From Fluviicola sp. (lineage in GTDB: Bacteria > Bacteroidota > Bacteroidia > Flavobacteriales_D > Crocinitomicaceae), in assembly GCA_021300395.1 (NCBI GenBank), contig JAJTEO010000001.1, positions 1-37,481 of the forward strand: a stretch of 37,481 bases of DNA, given 5' to 3'. How positions within the stretch are numbered: the stretch's first letter is position 1; every line of letters begins with the position of its first letter. The notes beneath the pieces were generated by a model. It was not told the DNA's origin and did not search any database. It was given only the letters and a program-made list of their open reading frames with translations. The translations under genes and the position numbers were made by a program. Of the stretch, positions 1 through 8,922 are shown in pieces.

Positions 1-3
1 GTC

Positions 4-765
4 ATGATCGAACTTGAAAAAAACAAAACAATTGAAGAACCAATAATTGCTCCGACAAAAGAAGATAAACCTTTAATAGATTCGACTACAACTCCAGTAG
101 AAATTGAATTGAATTTAGAAAAAGAATTAGCACAACAAACGACAACACCAACAACAGAAGTAAACGTAGTAGGTTTTAATGAGATTGATAAAAATAATTT
201 CGATGCATCCTTATTTAAGCCGGTAAACATCGTGTTTGTATTAGATATTTCAGCTTCAATGCAAGCAGGAGAGAAGATGGAATTGATGAAATATTCATTG
301 AACAAATTAGTAGAAATGCTTCGACCACAAGATCAGATTACGTTGGTAACGTATTCAACTGATGCGAGAGTTTTATTGGAAACTATTCATGGAGATCAAA
401 AAGACGAAATTTTCAAAAAAGTGGATGAATTAAAAGCTGCAGGTTTAACAGCTGGAGGAGATGGAATCAAATTAGGTTATAAGCAATCATTAAGACATTA
501 TTTAAATGATGGAGTAAATCATTTGGTCGTTATTACAGATGGTGCATTTAATAGAAATTCAGGTGATTACAAAAAGGCGATAAAAAAGTATAAGAAAAAA
601 GGAGTTAACATGTCTGTTGTTGGAATTCAAAACAGTGAAAAAGACAAAGTGAATATGGAAGAAGTGGCTAATTTGGGAGGAGGAAGATATATTCCAATTT
701 ACAAATTAGTAGATGCGCAAAACAACTTAAAACAAGAAATTCGATTTATTGCTTTTAGAAAGTAG
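4..765 (+). CDS. von Willebrand factor A (VWA) domain protein, probably 5'-truncated by the window edge
   Basis: VFVLDISASM matches a MIDAS DxSxS motif, followed by TYSTDARV and VVITDGAFN VWA strands. The frame is open to the first base of the window, so the true start may lie upstream. Confidence 0.85.
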   Translation: MIELEKNKTIEEPIIAPTKEDKPLIDSTTTPVEIELNLEKELAQQTTTPTTEVNVVGFNEIDKNNFDASLFKPVNIVFVLDISASMQAGEKMELMKYSLNKLVEMLRPQDQITLVTYSTDARVLLETIHGDQKDEIFKKVDELKAAGLTAGGDGIKLGYKQSLRHYLNDGVNHLVVITDGAFNRNSGDYKKAIKKYKKKGVNMSVVGIQNSEKDKVNMEEVANLGGGRYIPIYKLVDAQNNLKQEIRFIAFRK

Positions 766-917
766 CTAAACTAGATTCTAGAATATTCAAATGTTTGAAT
801 GAGTTTCATTCGATAAACTTAAATCAATTCTTTTTTAGCAACTTTCATTACAAAAGGACTAAACTCAAAAAATTAAATTTGTGATTGTAATTTCAGTTTA
901 CTCTAAAAATAGAAAGT

Positions 918-1508
918 ATGAATTTGAATGAAAAAATAATGACCATCAACTATACAGATTACATCACTTTAGTTGCTAAACTAGTCGAGGAAAATAAAAC
1001 TACAGGAAGTGATCAATCTGAAAAGCTAGTTGAATTTACAAAATTGAATCAACAAAGAATGAACCGTTTAAATAAGACGATTCGTTTATCAGATGAGCAA
1101 TTAGAGCTTTTAAAAAAATTAAATACTCCAAAAAAAATACTCGTAATCGGAGAAGCATGGTGTGGAGATTGTGCGCAAATCATTCCTGTTTTAAATAAAA
1201 TAGTTGAGGCTTCAAATAATCAATTGAGTTTAGAGATTATTTCAAGAGAAGAGTCTCCAGAACTTATTGAAAAATATGGTACAAATGGAATCATTTCAAT
1301 TCCTAAATTATTAATTTATGAAGATGAAAAATTAACTCAAACATGGGGTTCAAGACCAAAACCAGCAGTTGACATTTTGAATAAATGGAAAGCGAATCTA
1401 GACACCATGACACACGATGATTTTGAAAAAGAATTACACCTTTGGTACGCAAAAGACAAAGGGAAATCAATTATTGATGAGGTATTATCGTTGATTGTAA
1501 CTAGCTAA
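918..1508 (+). CDS. thioredoxin family protein
   Basis: GEAWCGDCAQIIPVL carries a WCxxC active site in a thioredoxin-fold context; 196 aa intact ORF. An internal ATG at 939 is an alternative start. Confidence 0.88.
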   Translation: MNLNEKIMTINYTDYITLVAKLVEENKTTGSDQSEKLVEFTKLNQQRMNRLNKTIRLSDEQLELLKKLNTPKKILVIGEAWCGDCAQIIPVLNKIVEASNNQLSLEIISREESPELIEKYGTNGIISIPKLLIYEDEKLTQTWGSRPKPAVDILNKWKANLDTMTHDDFEKELHLWYAKDKGKSIIDEVLSLIVTS

Positions 1509-1649
1509 TATTCAAAATAAAAACAATTGAAAATGTGTCTATTTTCTAGAATTATAATCTCGAGATAAGATTTATATAATATTTTTAACTTCAAAAACCC
1601 TTGCCAGAAACGGACTTTTTTCTTAAATTCAGTAGAAAAAGACTAACTT

Positions 1650-1910
1650 ATGGCTAAATCGAGTAAGAAAATTGAGGTTTTGGGTATTGAAATTTCAATT
1701 GTTAAAAAAGACAATCTAGATTATATTTCATTGACAGATATGATTAAATCCAAAGATGGAGATTTTTTCATTTCGGATTGGTCGAGAAATAGAAATACTG
1801 TTGAATTTATTGGAATTTGGGAAAGTGTTTTTAATCCAAGTTTTAATTATGGCGAATTTGCCATAATTAAAAGTAAAACGAATTATAAAAATCTAAAATC
1901 TAAAATCTAA
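1650..1910 (+). pseudogene. KilA-N domain protein, C-terminally truncated (remnant)
   Basis: KIEVLGIEISIVKKDNLDYISLTDMIKSK...WSRNRNTVEFIGIWESVFNPSFNYGEF resembles the N-terminal part of Bacteroidota KilA-N proteins. The usual C-terminal half is missing and the ORF ends inside a 7-bp repeat. Confidence 0.65.
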
Positions 1911-1925
1911 AATCTAAAATTCAAA
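1891..1925 (+). repeat. 7-bp tandem repeat, 4 x ATCTAAA plus ATTCAAA
   Basis: Read directly: ATCTAAA ATCTAAA ATCTAAA ATCTAAA ATTCAAA. Confidence 0.95.
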
Positions 1926-1990
1926 ATTAATCAACATCAACATATTTCATGGTTTTTCTTTCAAAAATTATATCTTTATCCTAACCAAAC

Positions 1991-3913
1991 ATGAAAGAAA
2001 CCTCATTCATAGAACAAAATAAAGAAAAATGGAAACGTTTTGAACGTGCCGCTTCTTCATCTGTCAGTGACCCAGAAGAGTTGAGTGATTTGTATATGGA
2101 TATTACGGATGACTTGAGTTATGCGCAGACATTTTACAAAAGAAGAACGGTTCGTGTTTATTTGAATGGTTTAGCTCAAAAGGTTTATTCAGGAGTTCAT
2201 AAACAGAAAGGAGAAACATTTAAAAAGTTTATTTCTGTTTGGAAAACCTCGTTGCCATTAGAGATTTATAGATCTCGAAAAAATTTGACGTTCGCTTTAA
2301 TTTGTTTCTTGATATATGTTACGATTGGCGTAATTTCTTCCCAATTAATTCCTGATTTCTCGAATATCGTTTTGGGGGATGAATATATTCGAATGACGAA
2401 TGAAAATATCCAAAATGGAAATCCTCTAGGCGTTTATGCCGATGAAGATCAACTTCAAATGTTTATTAGAATTACGACGAATAATTTAAAAGTATCTTTT
2501 TTGACCTTTTTTGTAGGTTTTTTCTTTACCATCGGAACGCATATTTTACTTTTTTCAAACGGTGTAATGCTTGGAGCTTTTCAAAATTTCTTTTACATGA
2601 AAGGCTTATTAATTAATAGCTTTTTAGGGATTTGGATTCATGGTGCTTTTGAAATTTCATGTATAGTATTAGCAGGTGGTGCAGGCTTAACTGCAGGTCA
2701 TGGATGGCTTTTTCCTGGTAGTTTTACAAGAATGCAATCCTTACAATTGTCGACGAAAAGAGGTTTGAAAATCATGTTAAGCATCGTTCCATTTGTTGTT
2801 ATTGCTGGATTTTTAGAGAGTTTTGTAACTGCAAATTATCAAGATTTAGAAGACTGGACAAAATGGATGTTGATTCTTTTTTCATTCGGAATTATTTTGT
2901 TTTTCTATGTTTTTTATCCACTTTATGTGGCACGAAAACATCCAGAATTAATAGATGTTGAGGATACTCAAATTGTTCCCAAAAAAACGGATTTTGTTTT
3001 TGATAAAATTAGAAATACAGGTGAAATTGTTTCTGAAACATTTCGTTTTTACAGCACTCAGTTTTTTAAATTAGGTAAAATCATTTTTGCATTTATTCTA
3101 CCGCTTTCTGCGACATTAATCTATTTACAAGATGTGAATCATTACCAAGAAATGAGAACAGAACACTGGTTTGATTGGTCGTACCAATTGCAAATTATGT
3201 TTGGAACTGGATTGAAAAACAGTCAAGATTTTGTTGTTTTAGGTTGTTGGACATTCATTTTAGCGTTGTTTAACGCAGCTGTTTTTTGGTCTGTTAAAAC
3301 GTTAAAGGCCACTTTTTCTTGGCGTAGTTATTTTCAGTTTTTGAGAAAGCATTTTATTATTTCATGGTTAGGAACAGTTGTGATTTATGGGATTCTTTTC
3401 TTTATTCCATGGGTTACAATTATCTTTGGTATTATTGCTATTCCTTTTTTAATTCTGATCAGTCCGAGTTTAGTGTTAGGTGAAGGAACATTTAAAGTTA
3501 GACTTAAAAAAGGATTTCTTTTCAGTAGAAAGCAATTCGGAAATTCATTTCTATTATTGATTTTATTATCACTTTTTGTAGCCTTAATTGCACAGCCGTT
3601 TGCTTTTGTTTTGAGTATTTACAATGAAGGCACGCAACAACCAATCGTTTCTAATGACTTATTAGACATGGCGGCCGATTTTGTAAAACGAGTAGCTAAA
3701 ATTTACACGACTGATTATTTAGTAATCTCGAATATCGTTCGTCAATTGGTTTACATTTTGTTCTTGTTTGGTATTTTACCGCTGATTATAATCGCTTCTA
3801 TGTTCAATTATTATTCTGAATTAGAAAAAACAGAAGCAATTGGATTGAAAAAGCAATTTGAGAAATTTGGAAAGCGAAATAGATACTTAGAAACGGAAGT
3901 TGATTTTGATTAA
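1991..3913 (+). CDS. SpoIIM-family (stage II sporulation protein M-like) membrane protein with additional C-terminal multi-TM region
   Basis: The N-terminal half is SpoIIM/DUF95-like (FIEQNKEKWKRFE...LYMDITDDLSYAQTFY...; GIWIHGAFEISCIVLAGGAGLTAGHGWLFPG). It is the first gene of a block leading to MoxR and DUF58. Confidence 0.82.
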   Translation: MKETSFIEQNKEKWKRFERAASSSVSDPEELSDLYMDITDDLSYAQTFYKRRTVRVYLNGLAQKVYSGVHKQKGETFKKFISVWKTSLPLEIYRSRKNLTFALICFLIYVTIGVISSQLIPDFSNIVLGDEYIRMTNENIQNGNPLGVYADEDQLQMFIRITTNNLKVSFLTFFVGFFFTIGTHILLFSNGVMLGAFQNFFYMKGLLINSFLGIWIHGAFEISCIVLAGGAGLTAGHGWLFPGSFTRMQSLQLSTKRGLKIMLSIVPFVVIAGFLESFVTANYQDLEDWTKWMLILFSFGIILFFYVFYPLYVARKHPELIDVEDTQIVPKKTDFVFDKIRNTGEIVSETFRFYSTQFFKLGKIIFAFILPLSATLIYLQDVNHYQEMRTEHWFDWSYQLQIMFGTGLKNSQDFVVLGCWTFILALFNAAVFWSVKTLKATFSWRSYFQFLRKHFIISWLGTVVIYGILFFIPWVTIIFGIIAIPFLILISPSLVLGEGTFKVRLKKGFLFSRKQFGNSFLLLILLSLFVALIAQPFAFVLSIYNEGTQQPIVSNDLLDMAADFVKRVAKIYTTDYLVISNIVRQLVYILFLFGILPLIIIASMFNYYSELEKTEAIGLKKQFEKFGKRNRYLETEVDFD

Positions 3914-4760
3914 GTTGTTGATTTTCCATATAGCCCTATTATTGTCATTCAATTTTTATGCACAAACTCATAAGAAAGAAGATAAGATTTCTGTTTGGAA
4001 ACGAGAAAAAAAATCAATTCAATACGAAAAGGGAGAGAAATACAACGGTCCATCGGATTGGTACGCTTCTTCACCTGGAGCAATTGATGAACCTGAAGTA
4101 GAAGACCAATCAACTTCTTATGAAGGCTTGGATTATCAACCTGAACAAATTCAACGTGATCGACAAGTTAGGCGTGAAGGATTTGATAGAGGTGGAGGAA
4201 ATGGAACCGAAGCGTATGATCCAGATGTTCTTGCACCTGAAATTGATACGCCCGAAATTGACCCTACAGATGATAGTGCAGATAGAGAACCTTTGTTTTC
4301 CGATGGATTTTGGAAAGTATTAGGGATTTTGATTCTTTTCGCATTAGCCATTTTCTTAGTTTATCAGCTTATTAAAAATGCAAAACCATCTGTAAAAGAA
4401 GTGAAAGTTCAATCCATTGATAAGAATTGGAATCCAACGATTATTTCCAAAACAGAATTGGAACTTTTATTAGAAAGTGCTCTTGAAAAGGAAGATTATC
4501 GTGAAGGCGTTCGAATTTACTTCAATTTTATTTTAAAAGAATTGATCAAAAAAGGTTGGATTAAATGGAAACAAGAAAAAACGAATTATAGTTACATTCT
4601 TGAAATGAAAAGCCGTTCGAACAGTCATCTTTTTGAGGAATGTGTTCGAATTTATGATCTTGTTTGGTATGGCGAATACCAACTTTCTAAAAGTGATTTT
4701 GAAGAAATTCAACCTGTTTTATTGAGTTACTATAAATTAATCGAAAAAGATGATAAGTAG
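3900..4760 (+). CDS. DUF4129 domain-containing membrane protein
   Basis: Signal/TM segment, acidic linker, one TM, then a C-terminal region ILEMKSRSN...YDLVWYGEYQLSKSDFEEIQP typical of DUF4129. Overlaps the previous gene by 14 nt. Confidence 0.78.
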   Translation: MILIKLLIFHIALLLSFNFYAQTHKKEDKISVWKREKKSIQYEKGEKYNGPSDWYASSPGAIDEPEVEDQSTSYEGLDYQPEQIQRDRQVRREGFDRGGGNGTEAYDPDVLAPEIDTPEIDPTDDSADREPLFSDGFWKVLGILILFALAIFLVYQLIKNAKPSVKEVKVQSIDKNWNPTIISKTELELLLESALEKEDYREGVRIYFNFILKELIKKGWIKWKQEKTNYSYILEMKSRSNSHLFEECVRIYDLVWYGEYQLSKSDFEEIQPVLLSYYKLIEKDDK

Positions 4761-6438
4761 TAAAAATAAAATAGCGCTTATCCTTGGGTTTTTCTTACTC
4801 ATAGTCCTTTTATTATGGGCTGTTGATGGCATTTCAAATGGGAAAAAGATTGAAATTTTTAGATCAAACAATTGGCACAGAAAATATCAGTTAAAAGATA
4901 AAGATCCATATGGATTATTCTTATTTAATGAAATTTTAGCAGCTCATTTAGATTCCAATCATTCCGTTAAAAACATCAATAAATGGTCGGATTATGATTC
5001 TTTAGTAAAAGAAAAAGAGAAATCTACTTATATCTTTATTGGTCACGATTTTCAATTATTGAATAAGGAAATTGATACTTTGTTAAAAGATGTCGAAAAT
5101 GGATCAGATCTGATGATTAGTTTCTATGATTTGACATCCAATTTGTACGATCGTTTCTTCAATTATGTAGACTTTGATTACGATTATTCGGATAGTATCG
5201 TTGTATATGCAAATAACCGTAAACATACGATGTACAACATTCATCAAACAGATACGGTAGCGATGAAATGGGAAGCATTTGTGAACGAAGCATTGGTTGA
5301 TTCTAGTTTCGAATCGTTGTCTTCATTTATGGAAATGTCTAATTTCATAAAGATTAAACGTGGAAAAGGGCATATATTTTTACATGCAAATCCTCAGTTT
5401 TATTTTAACTATCAAGTCCTAAGAAAAGATGGATTTTATTATTCGAATTTCACCATCAATCAATTCTCAAAACATAGAAATGTCTATTGGTTAGAATTGG
5501 GTCGAAAAATGGATAATGAAGGCAAGGAAAACACCACTGTTAATGAAGGAAAAGATTCTAAAAAAGACGACAGTTTATTGCAATTGTTCTTCAAAAATCC
5601 TTCTTTGTTATGGGCAATGTTAACAGCAATTTTTGGATTTATTTTATTCATCATTTTCAGAGCTAAGAGAATGCGTCCAGTGGTTCCGATGATTCCTCCA
5701 AAACGAAACATGACAACTGCTTTTGCTGATACAATTACATCAATTTATTATCAAAATCATAGTCCATATGGTATTTTAAAAGTTCAGAGAAAGAATTTTT
5801 ATCATGCGATTCATAAGCATTTTTACATTGATTTAACAAGAAGAAATGAAGATCGTGAAATTCGATTATTGGCAGAAAAAAGTAATGTTTCAATTGAATC
5901 TTTAAAAGAATTATTAGCATTAATAGAAACAAAAGAATCGTTTAATGTAGACGAACGTTACATTGCCAATGTAGCGACTCAACAACGTGAATTTTATTTA
6001 AAAACGGGTATTATTTCTAATTTCATATTGAATCGAATTGAGAAAAAAGATCGTATTTTTAATCGAATCATTTGGTTGCCAATGTTATTAATCTTGTTCG
6101 GTATCATGATGATATTAGTAGGTTTTTACTATTTGACTCAATCGATTGGAATGGGAATTTTATTATGGCCTATCGGAATCAGTTGGATAACAATAGCTGT
6201 TTTACAATTGAAAAAACCGTTAGTAGAAATTACAAATGAGCAATTAATTCTCTACCCAATTTTCGGTAAAAAGAAAACGTACAATTGGGAAGATTTAGTA
6301 GACGCAGTGAATGGAAATTCTGCTACTTTGATTACTTTTTCAGGAAATAGAATTATTAAAATAAATTATTGGGAAATGAGTCGATTCGACAAAAGTAGTT
6401 TCCAACAATACATATCAAACCTTCATAAATTTGAATAA
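4750..6438 (+). CDS. DUF4350 domain-containing membrane protein
   Basis: The N-terminal region (DPYGLFLFNEILAAHL... YIFIGHDFQL) and position between DUF4129 and MoxR match the conserved Bacteroidota order. The C-terminal end has a TM pair plus a PH-like segment. Confidence 0.72.
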   Translation: MISSKNKIALILGFFLLIVLLLWAVDGISNGKKIEIFRSNNWHRKYQLKDKDPYGLFLFNEILAAHLDSNHSVKNINKWSDYDSLVKEKEKSTYIFIGHDFQLLNKEIDTLLKDVENGSDLMISFYDLTSNLYDRFFNYVDFDYDYSDSIVVYANNRKHTMYNIHQTDTVAMKWEAFVNEALVDSSFESLSSFMEMSNFIKIKRGKGHIFLHANPQFYFNYQVLRKDGFYYSNFTINQFSKHRNVYWLELGRKMDNEGKENTTVNEGKDSKKDDSLLQLFFKNPSLLWAMLTAIFGFILFIIFRAKRMRPVVPMIPPKRNMTTAFADTITSIYYQNHSPYGILKVQRKNFYHAIHKHFYIDLTRRNEDREIRLLAEKSNVSIESLKELLALIETKESFNVDERYIANVATQQREFYLKTGIISNFILNRIEKKDRIFNRIIWLPMLLILFGIMMILVGFYYLTQSIGMGILLWPIGISWITIAVLQLKKPLVEITNEQLILYPIFGKKKTYNWEDLVDAVNGNSATLITFSGNRIIKINYWEMSRFDKSSFQQYISNLHKFE

Positions 6439-6440
6439 TT

Positions 6441-7526
6441 ATGAGTGATGAATTAACAAATGAAAACAATGAGTTTGCTTCTTACATGCCAAAAGAAGAA
6501 GCTTCGAATGTAAACGATACAACTGAAAATACACTTTCAACTCCTGAGGGTAATTTTGGTTTTGAGCGTAAAAATGAAGACTTAATGTGGGTCGCTCAGA
6601 AAGTGAATAATGTTCGCCAAGAATTAGGAAAATATGTTATCGGTCAACATGAAATGGTTGAACTATTAATTGCCGGTATTTTTTCAAACGGACATATTTT
6701 ATTAGAAGGCGCACCTGGTGTAGCGAAGACATTATCATCTAAAGTATTATCAAAAGCGTTAGATATTGATTTTTCGAGAATTCAATTTACGCCGGATTTA
6801 ATGCCTTCAGATGTAATCGGGACGACTGTTTTCAGCATGAAGGATTCAACGTTTTCATTCAAAAAAGGACCAATTTTTTCTAATATTGTCTTGATTGATG
6901 AGATCAATAGAGCTCCAGCAAAAACACAAGCAGCACTTTTTGAAGTAATGGAAGAAAGACAAATTACATATGATGGAAACACGTATGCAATGAGTTTTCC
7001 GTTCCTAGTGATTGCAACTCAAAACCCAATAGATCAGGAAGGAACATATAACTTACCTGAAGCACAATTGGATCGTTTTATCTTCAAGATTAAATTGGAT
7101 TATCCTGAATTAGAGCAAGAAATTGAAATTTTACATCGTTATAAAAACAATATTAAATCAGCTGGTTTAGATGAAATAAAGCCTGTTTTTACAGCAACTG
7201 AAATTAAAAAAATTCAAGATGTAATCGAGGAAATTATCATTGAAGATCATTTGATTTCATACATCGCAAACATTATTCACAAAACAAGAAGTCACGGTAA
7301 AATTCATTTAGGAGGATCGCCAAGAGCTTCTTTGTCAATTCTTCGTTCAGCTAAATCAATTGCTGGAATTAGAGGAAGGGATTTTGTAACACCTGAAGAT
7401 ATTCAATTTGTGGCACCACACGTTTTAAATCATCGTATTGTATTGACTCCAGAAGCAGAAATGGAGGGGTTGACAACAGAAGATGTAATTTTAGAAATCG
7501 TTCAAACGGTAGAAGTTCCAAGATAA
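6441..7526 (+). CDS. MoxR family AAA+ ATPase
   Basis: ILLEGAPGVAKTL (MoxR-type Walker A), NIVLIDEINRAPAKTQAALFEVMEERQ (Walker B), IATQNPIDQEGTYNLPEAQLDRF. Confidence 0.96.
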   Translation: MSDELTNENNEFASYMPKEEASNVNDTTENTLSTPEGNFGFERKNEDLMWVAQKVNNVRQELGKYVIGQHEMVELLIAGIFSNGHILLEGAPGVAKTLSSKVLSKALDIDFSRIQFTPDLMPSDVIGTTVFSMKDSTFSFKKGPIFSNIVLIDEINRAPAKTQAALFEVMEERQITYDGNTYAMSFPFLVIATQNPIDQEGTYNLPEAQLDRFIFKIKLDYPELEQEIEILHRYKNNIKSAGLDEIKPVFTATEIKKIQDVIEEIIIEDHLISYIANIIHKTRSHGKIHLGGSPRASLSILRSAKSIAGIRGRDFVTPEDIQFVAPHVLNHRIVLTPEAEMEGLTTEDVILEIVQTVEVPR

Positions 7527-7532
7527 TATTAA

Positions 7533-8861
7533 ATGAAATTAAAGTCCATATATCTAACACAATTTTTCTTTCTCTTGATGGGAATTGTTGTGGTATTATT
7601 TGCTACATCTTTCGCAGTCCCATTTCTCTTTTTTTGGGGGAAAGTTGGATTGTTGGCAGTTGTAGGAATTGCGATATTGGATGGTTTAATTGTTTTCATG
7701 AACAAAAAGCCAATTCATTTCCAAAGAAAAATTGAAGAGCGATTGAATTTGGGCGATTCCAATGAAGTTGAATTATTGGTTGAAAATTTACTTTCTCAAC
7801 CGATTTCATTTCGTTTAATAGAAGGATATCCAGTTGAATTACAAGAACGATCAAAAGAATACTCCGCTTTATTATCTGCAAATTCAAGTAAAAAATTCAG
7901 TTATAATTTCACCCCAACTAGGCGAGGAGAATATGAGTTTCAAGATGTATTTTTCATTATTAGTTCAGTTTTTCGTTTAGTAAGTCGTAGAATTGAACTT
8001 TCAGCTAAACAAACAATTCGTGTTTATCCATCTGTGAAACAAATGAAGAAGTACGAATTGATGGTGTTTCAGCAGCAAAAAACTTCTTCTGGAATTAAAA
8101 AAATCCGTCGTTTAGGAAATAATAGTGAATTTGAACAAATCAGAAACTACATTCAAGGCGATGAATTAAAAACGGTCAATTGGAAAGCAACCAGTAGAGG
8201 TCGCGACTTGATGGTAAACCAGTATCAAGAAGAAAAATCGCAACATATTTATTGCATCATTGACAAAAGTAGAACGATGCAAGTTGAATTTGATAATCTT
8301 TCGATGTTAGATTATTCGATAAATTCAGCGCTAGTTTTTTCAAATATCACCTTAAAAAAAGGAGACAAAACGGGAGTAATTACATTCTCAGATAAAATTG
8401 GATCTCAATTAGCTGCAGAGAAAGTAAACGGTCAATTACGCCGAATTATGGAATTGCTTTACAATCAAAAAACGCATTACAGAGAGGCCAATTTTGAGTT
8501 GTTATTTGAATCCATTCGTAAAACGATCAAAACTCGTTCGATGCTTATTCTATATACCAATTTCGAAACAGAATTTGCAATGCGAAGAGCTTTACCGATT
8601 CTTCGTAAAATCAATCAAAAACATGTATTGGTTGTTGTGTTTTTTAAAAATAATGAGCTAGAAGAAATGGCTTATCAACCGGTTAAAACAACAAGAGATA
8701 TTTACAAAACGGTTGTTTCGGAGAAAATGGTATCTGTTAAGTCACGAATTGCGCAAGAGCTTTCTCAAAATGGCATCCACACAATCCTTACTCGACCTGA
8801 AGAATTATCGATCAATTCCATCAACAAATATTTAGAATTAAAAGCCAAAGGAGCTATTTGA
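7533..8861 (+). CDS. DUF58 domain-containing protein
   Basis: Two N-terminal TMs; the DUF58 signature IRNYIQGDELKTVNWKATSRGRDLMVNQYQEEKSQ; follows MoxR directly. Confidence 0.93.
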   Translation: MKLKSIYLTQFFFLLMGIVVVLFATSFAVPFLFFWGKVGLLAVVGIAILDGLIVFMNKKPIHFQRKIEERLNLGDSNEVELLVENLLSQPISFRLIEGYPVELQERSKEYSALLSANSSKKFSYNFTPTRRGEYEFQDVFFIISSVFRLVSRRIELSAKQTIRVYPSVKQMKKYELMVFQQQKTSSGIKKIRRLGNNSEFEQIRNYIQGDELKTVNWKATSRGRDLMVNQYQEEKSQHIYCIIDKSRTMQVEFDNLSMLDYSINSALVFSNITLKKGDKTGVITFSDKIGSQLAAEKVNGQLRRIMELLYNQKTHYREANFELLFESIRKTIKTRSMLILYTNFETEFAMRRALPILRKINQKHVLVVVFFKNNELEEMAYQPVKTTRDIYKTVVSEKMVSVKSRIAQELSQNGIHTILTRPEELSINSINKYLELKAKGAI

Positions 8862-8863
8862 TT

Positions 8864-8883
8864 TTGTATAGTCTACTATACAA
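8864..8883. promoter_or_regulatory. putative operator 1: TTGTATAGT-ct-ACTATACAA, perfect 9+2+9 inverted repeat
   Basis: Direct reading; every arm base is complementary. Confidence 0.75.
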
Positions 8884-8891
8884 TTTAATGC

Positions 8892-8899
8892 TATTTTTG
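8892..8899 (+). promoter_or_regulatory. putative Bacteroidota -7 promoter element TATTTTTG
   Basis: Exact match to the TAnnTTTG consensus, upstream of the alcohol dehydrogenase ATG at 8929. Confidence 0.55.
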
Positions 8900-8916
8900 T
8901 ATAGTACACTTTACAA
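8897..8916. promoter_or_regulatory. putative operator 2: TTGTATAGT-ac-ACTTTACAA, one mismatch in the inverted repeat
   Basis: Direct reading; the left half-site is identical to operator 1. Centre-to-centre distance is 33 bp. Confidence 0.72.
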
Positions 8917-8922
8917 TTTCAT

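Noticed and set aside
784-799. Inverted repeat ATTCAAA-tg-TTTGAAT after the VWA gene as a terminator
   Set aside because: Short AT-only stem with no following T-tract; common by chance in this composition.
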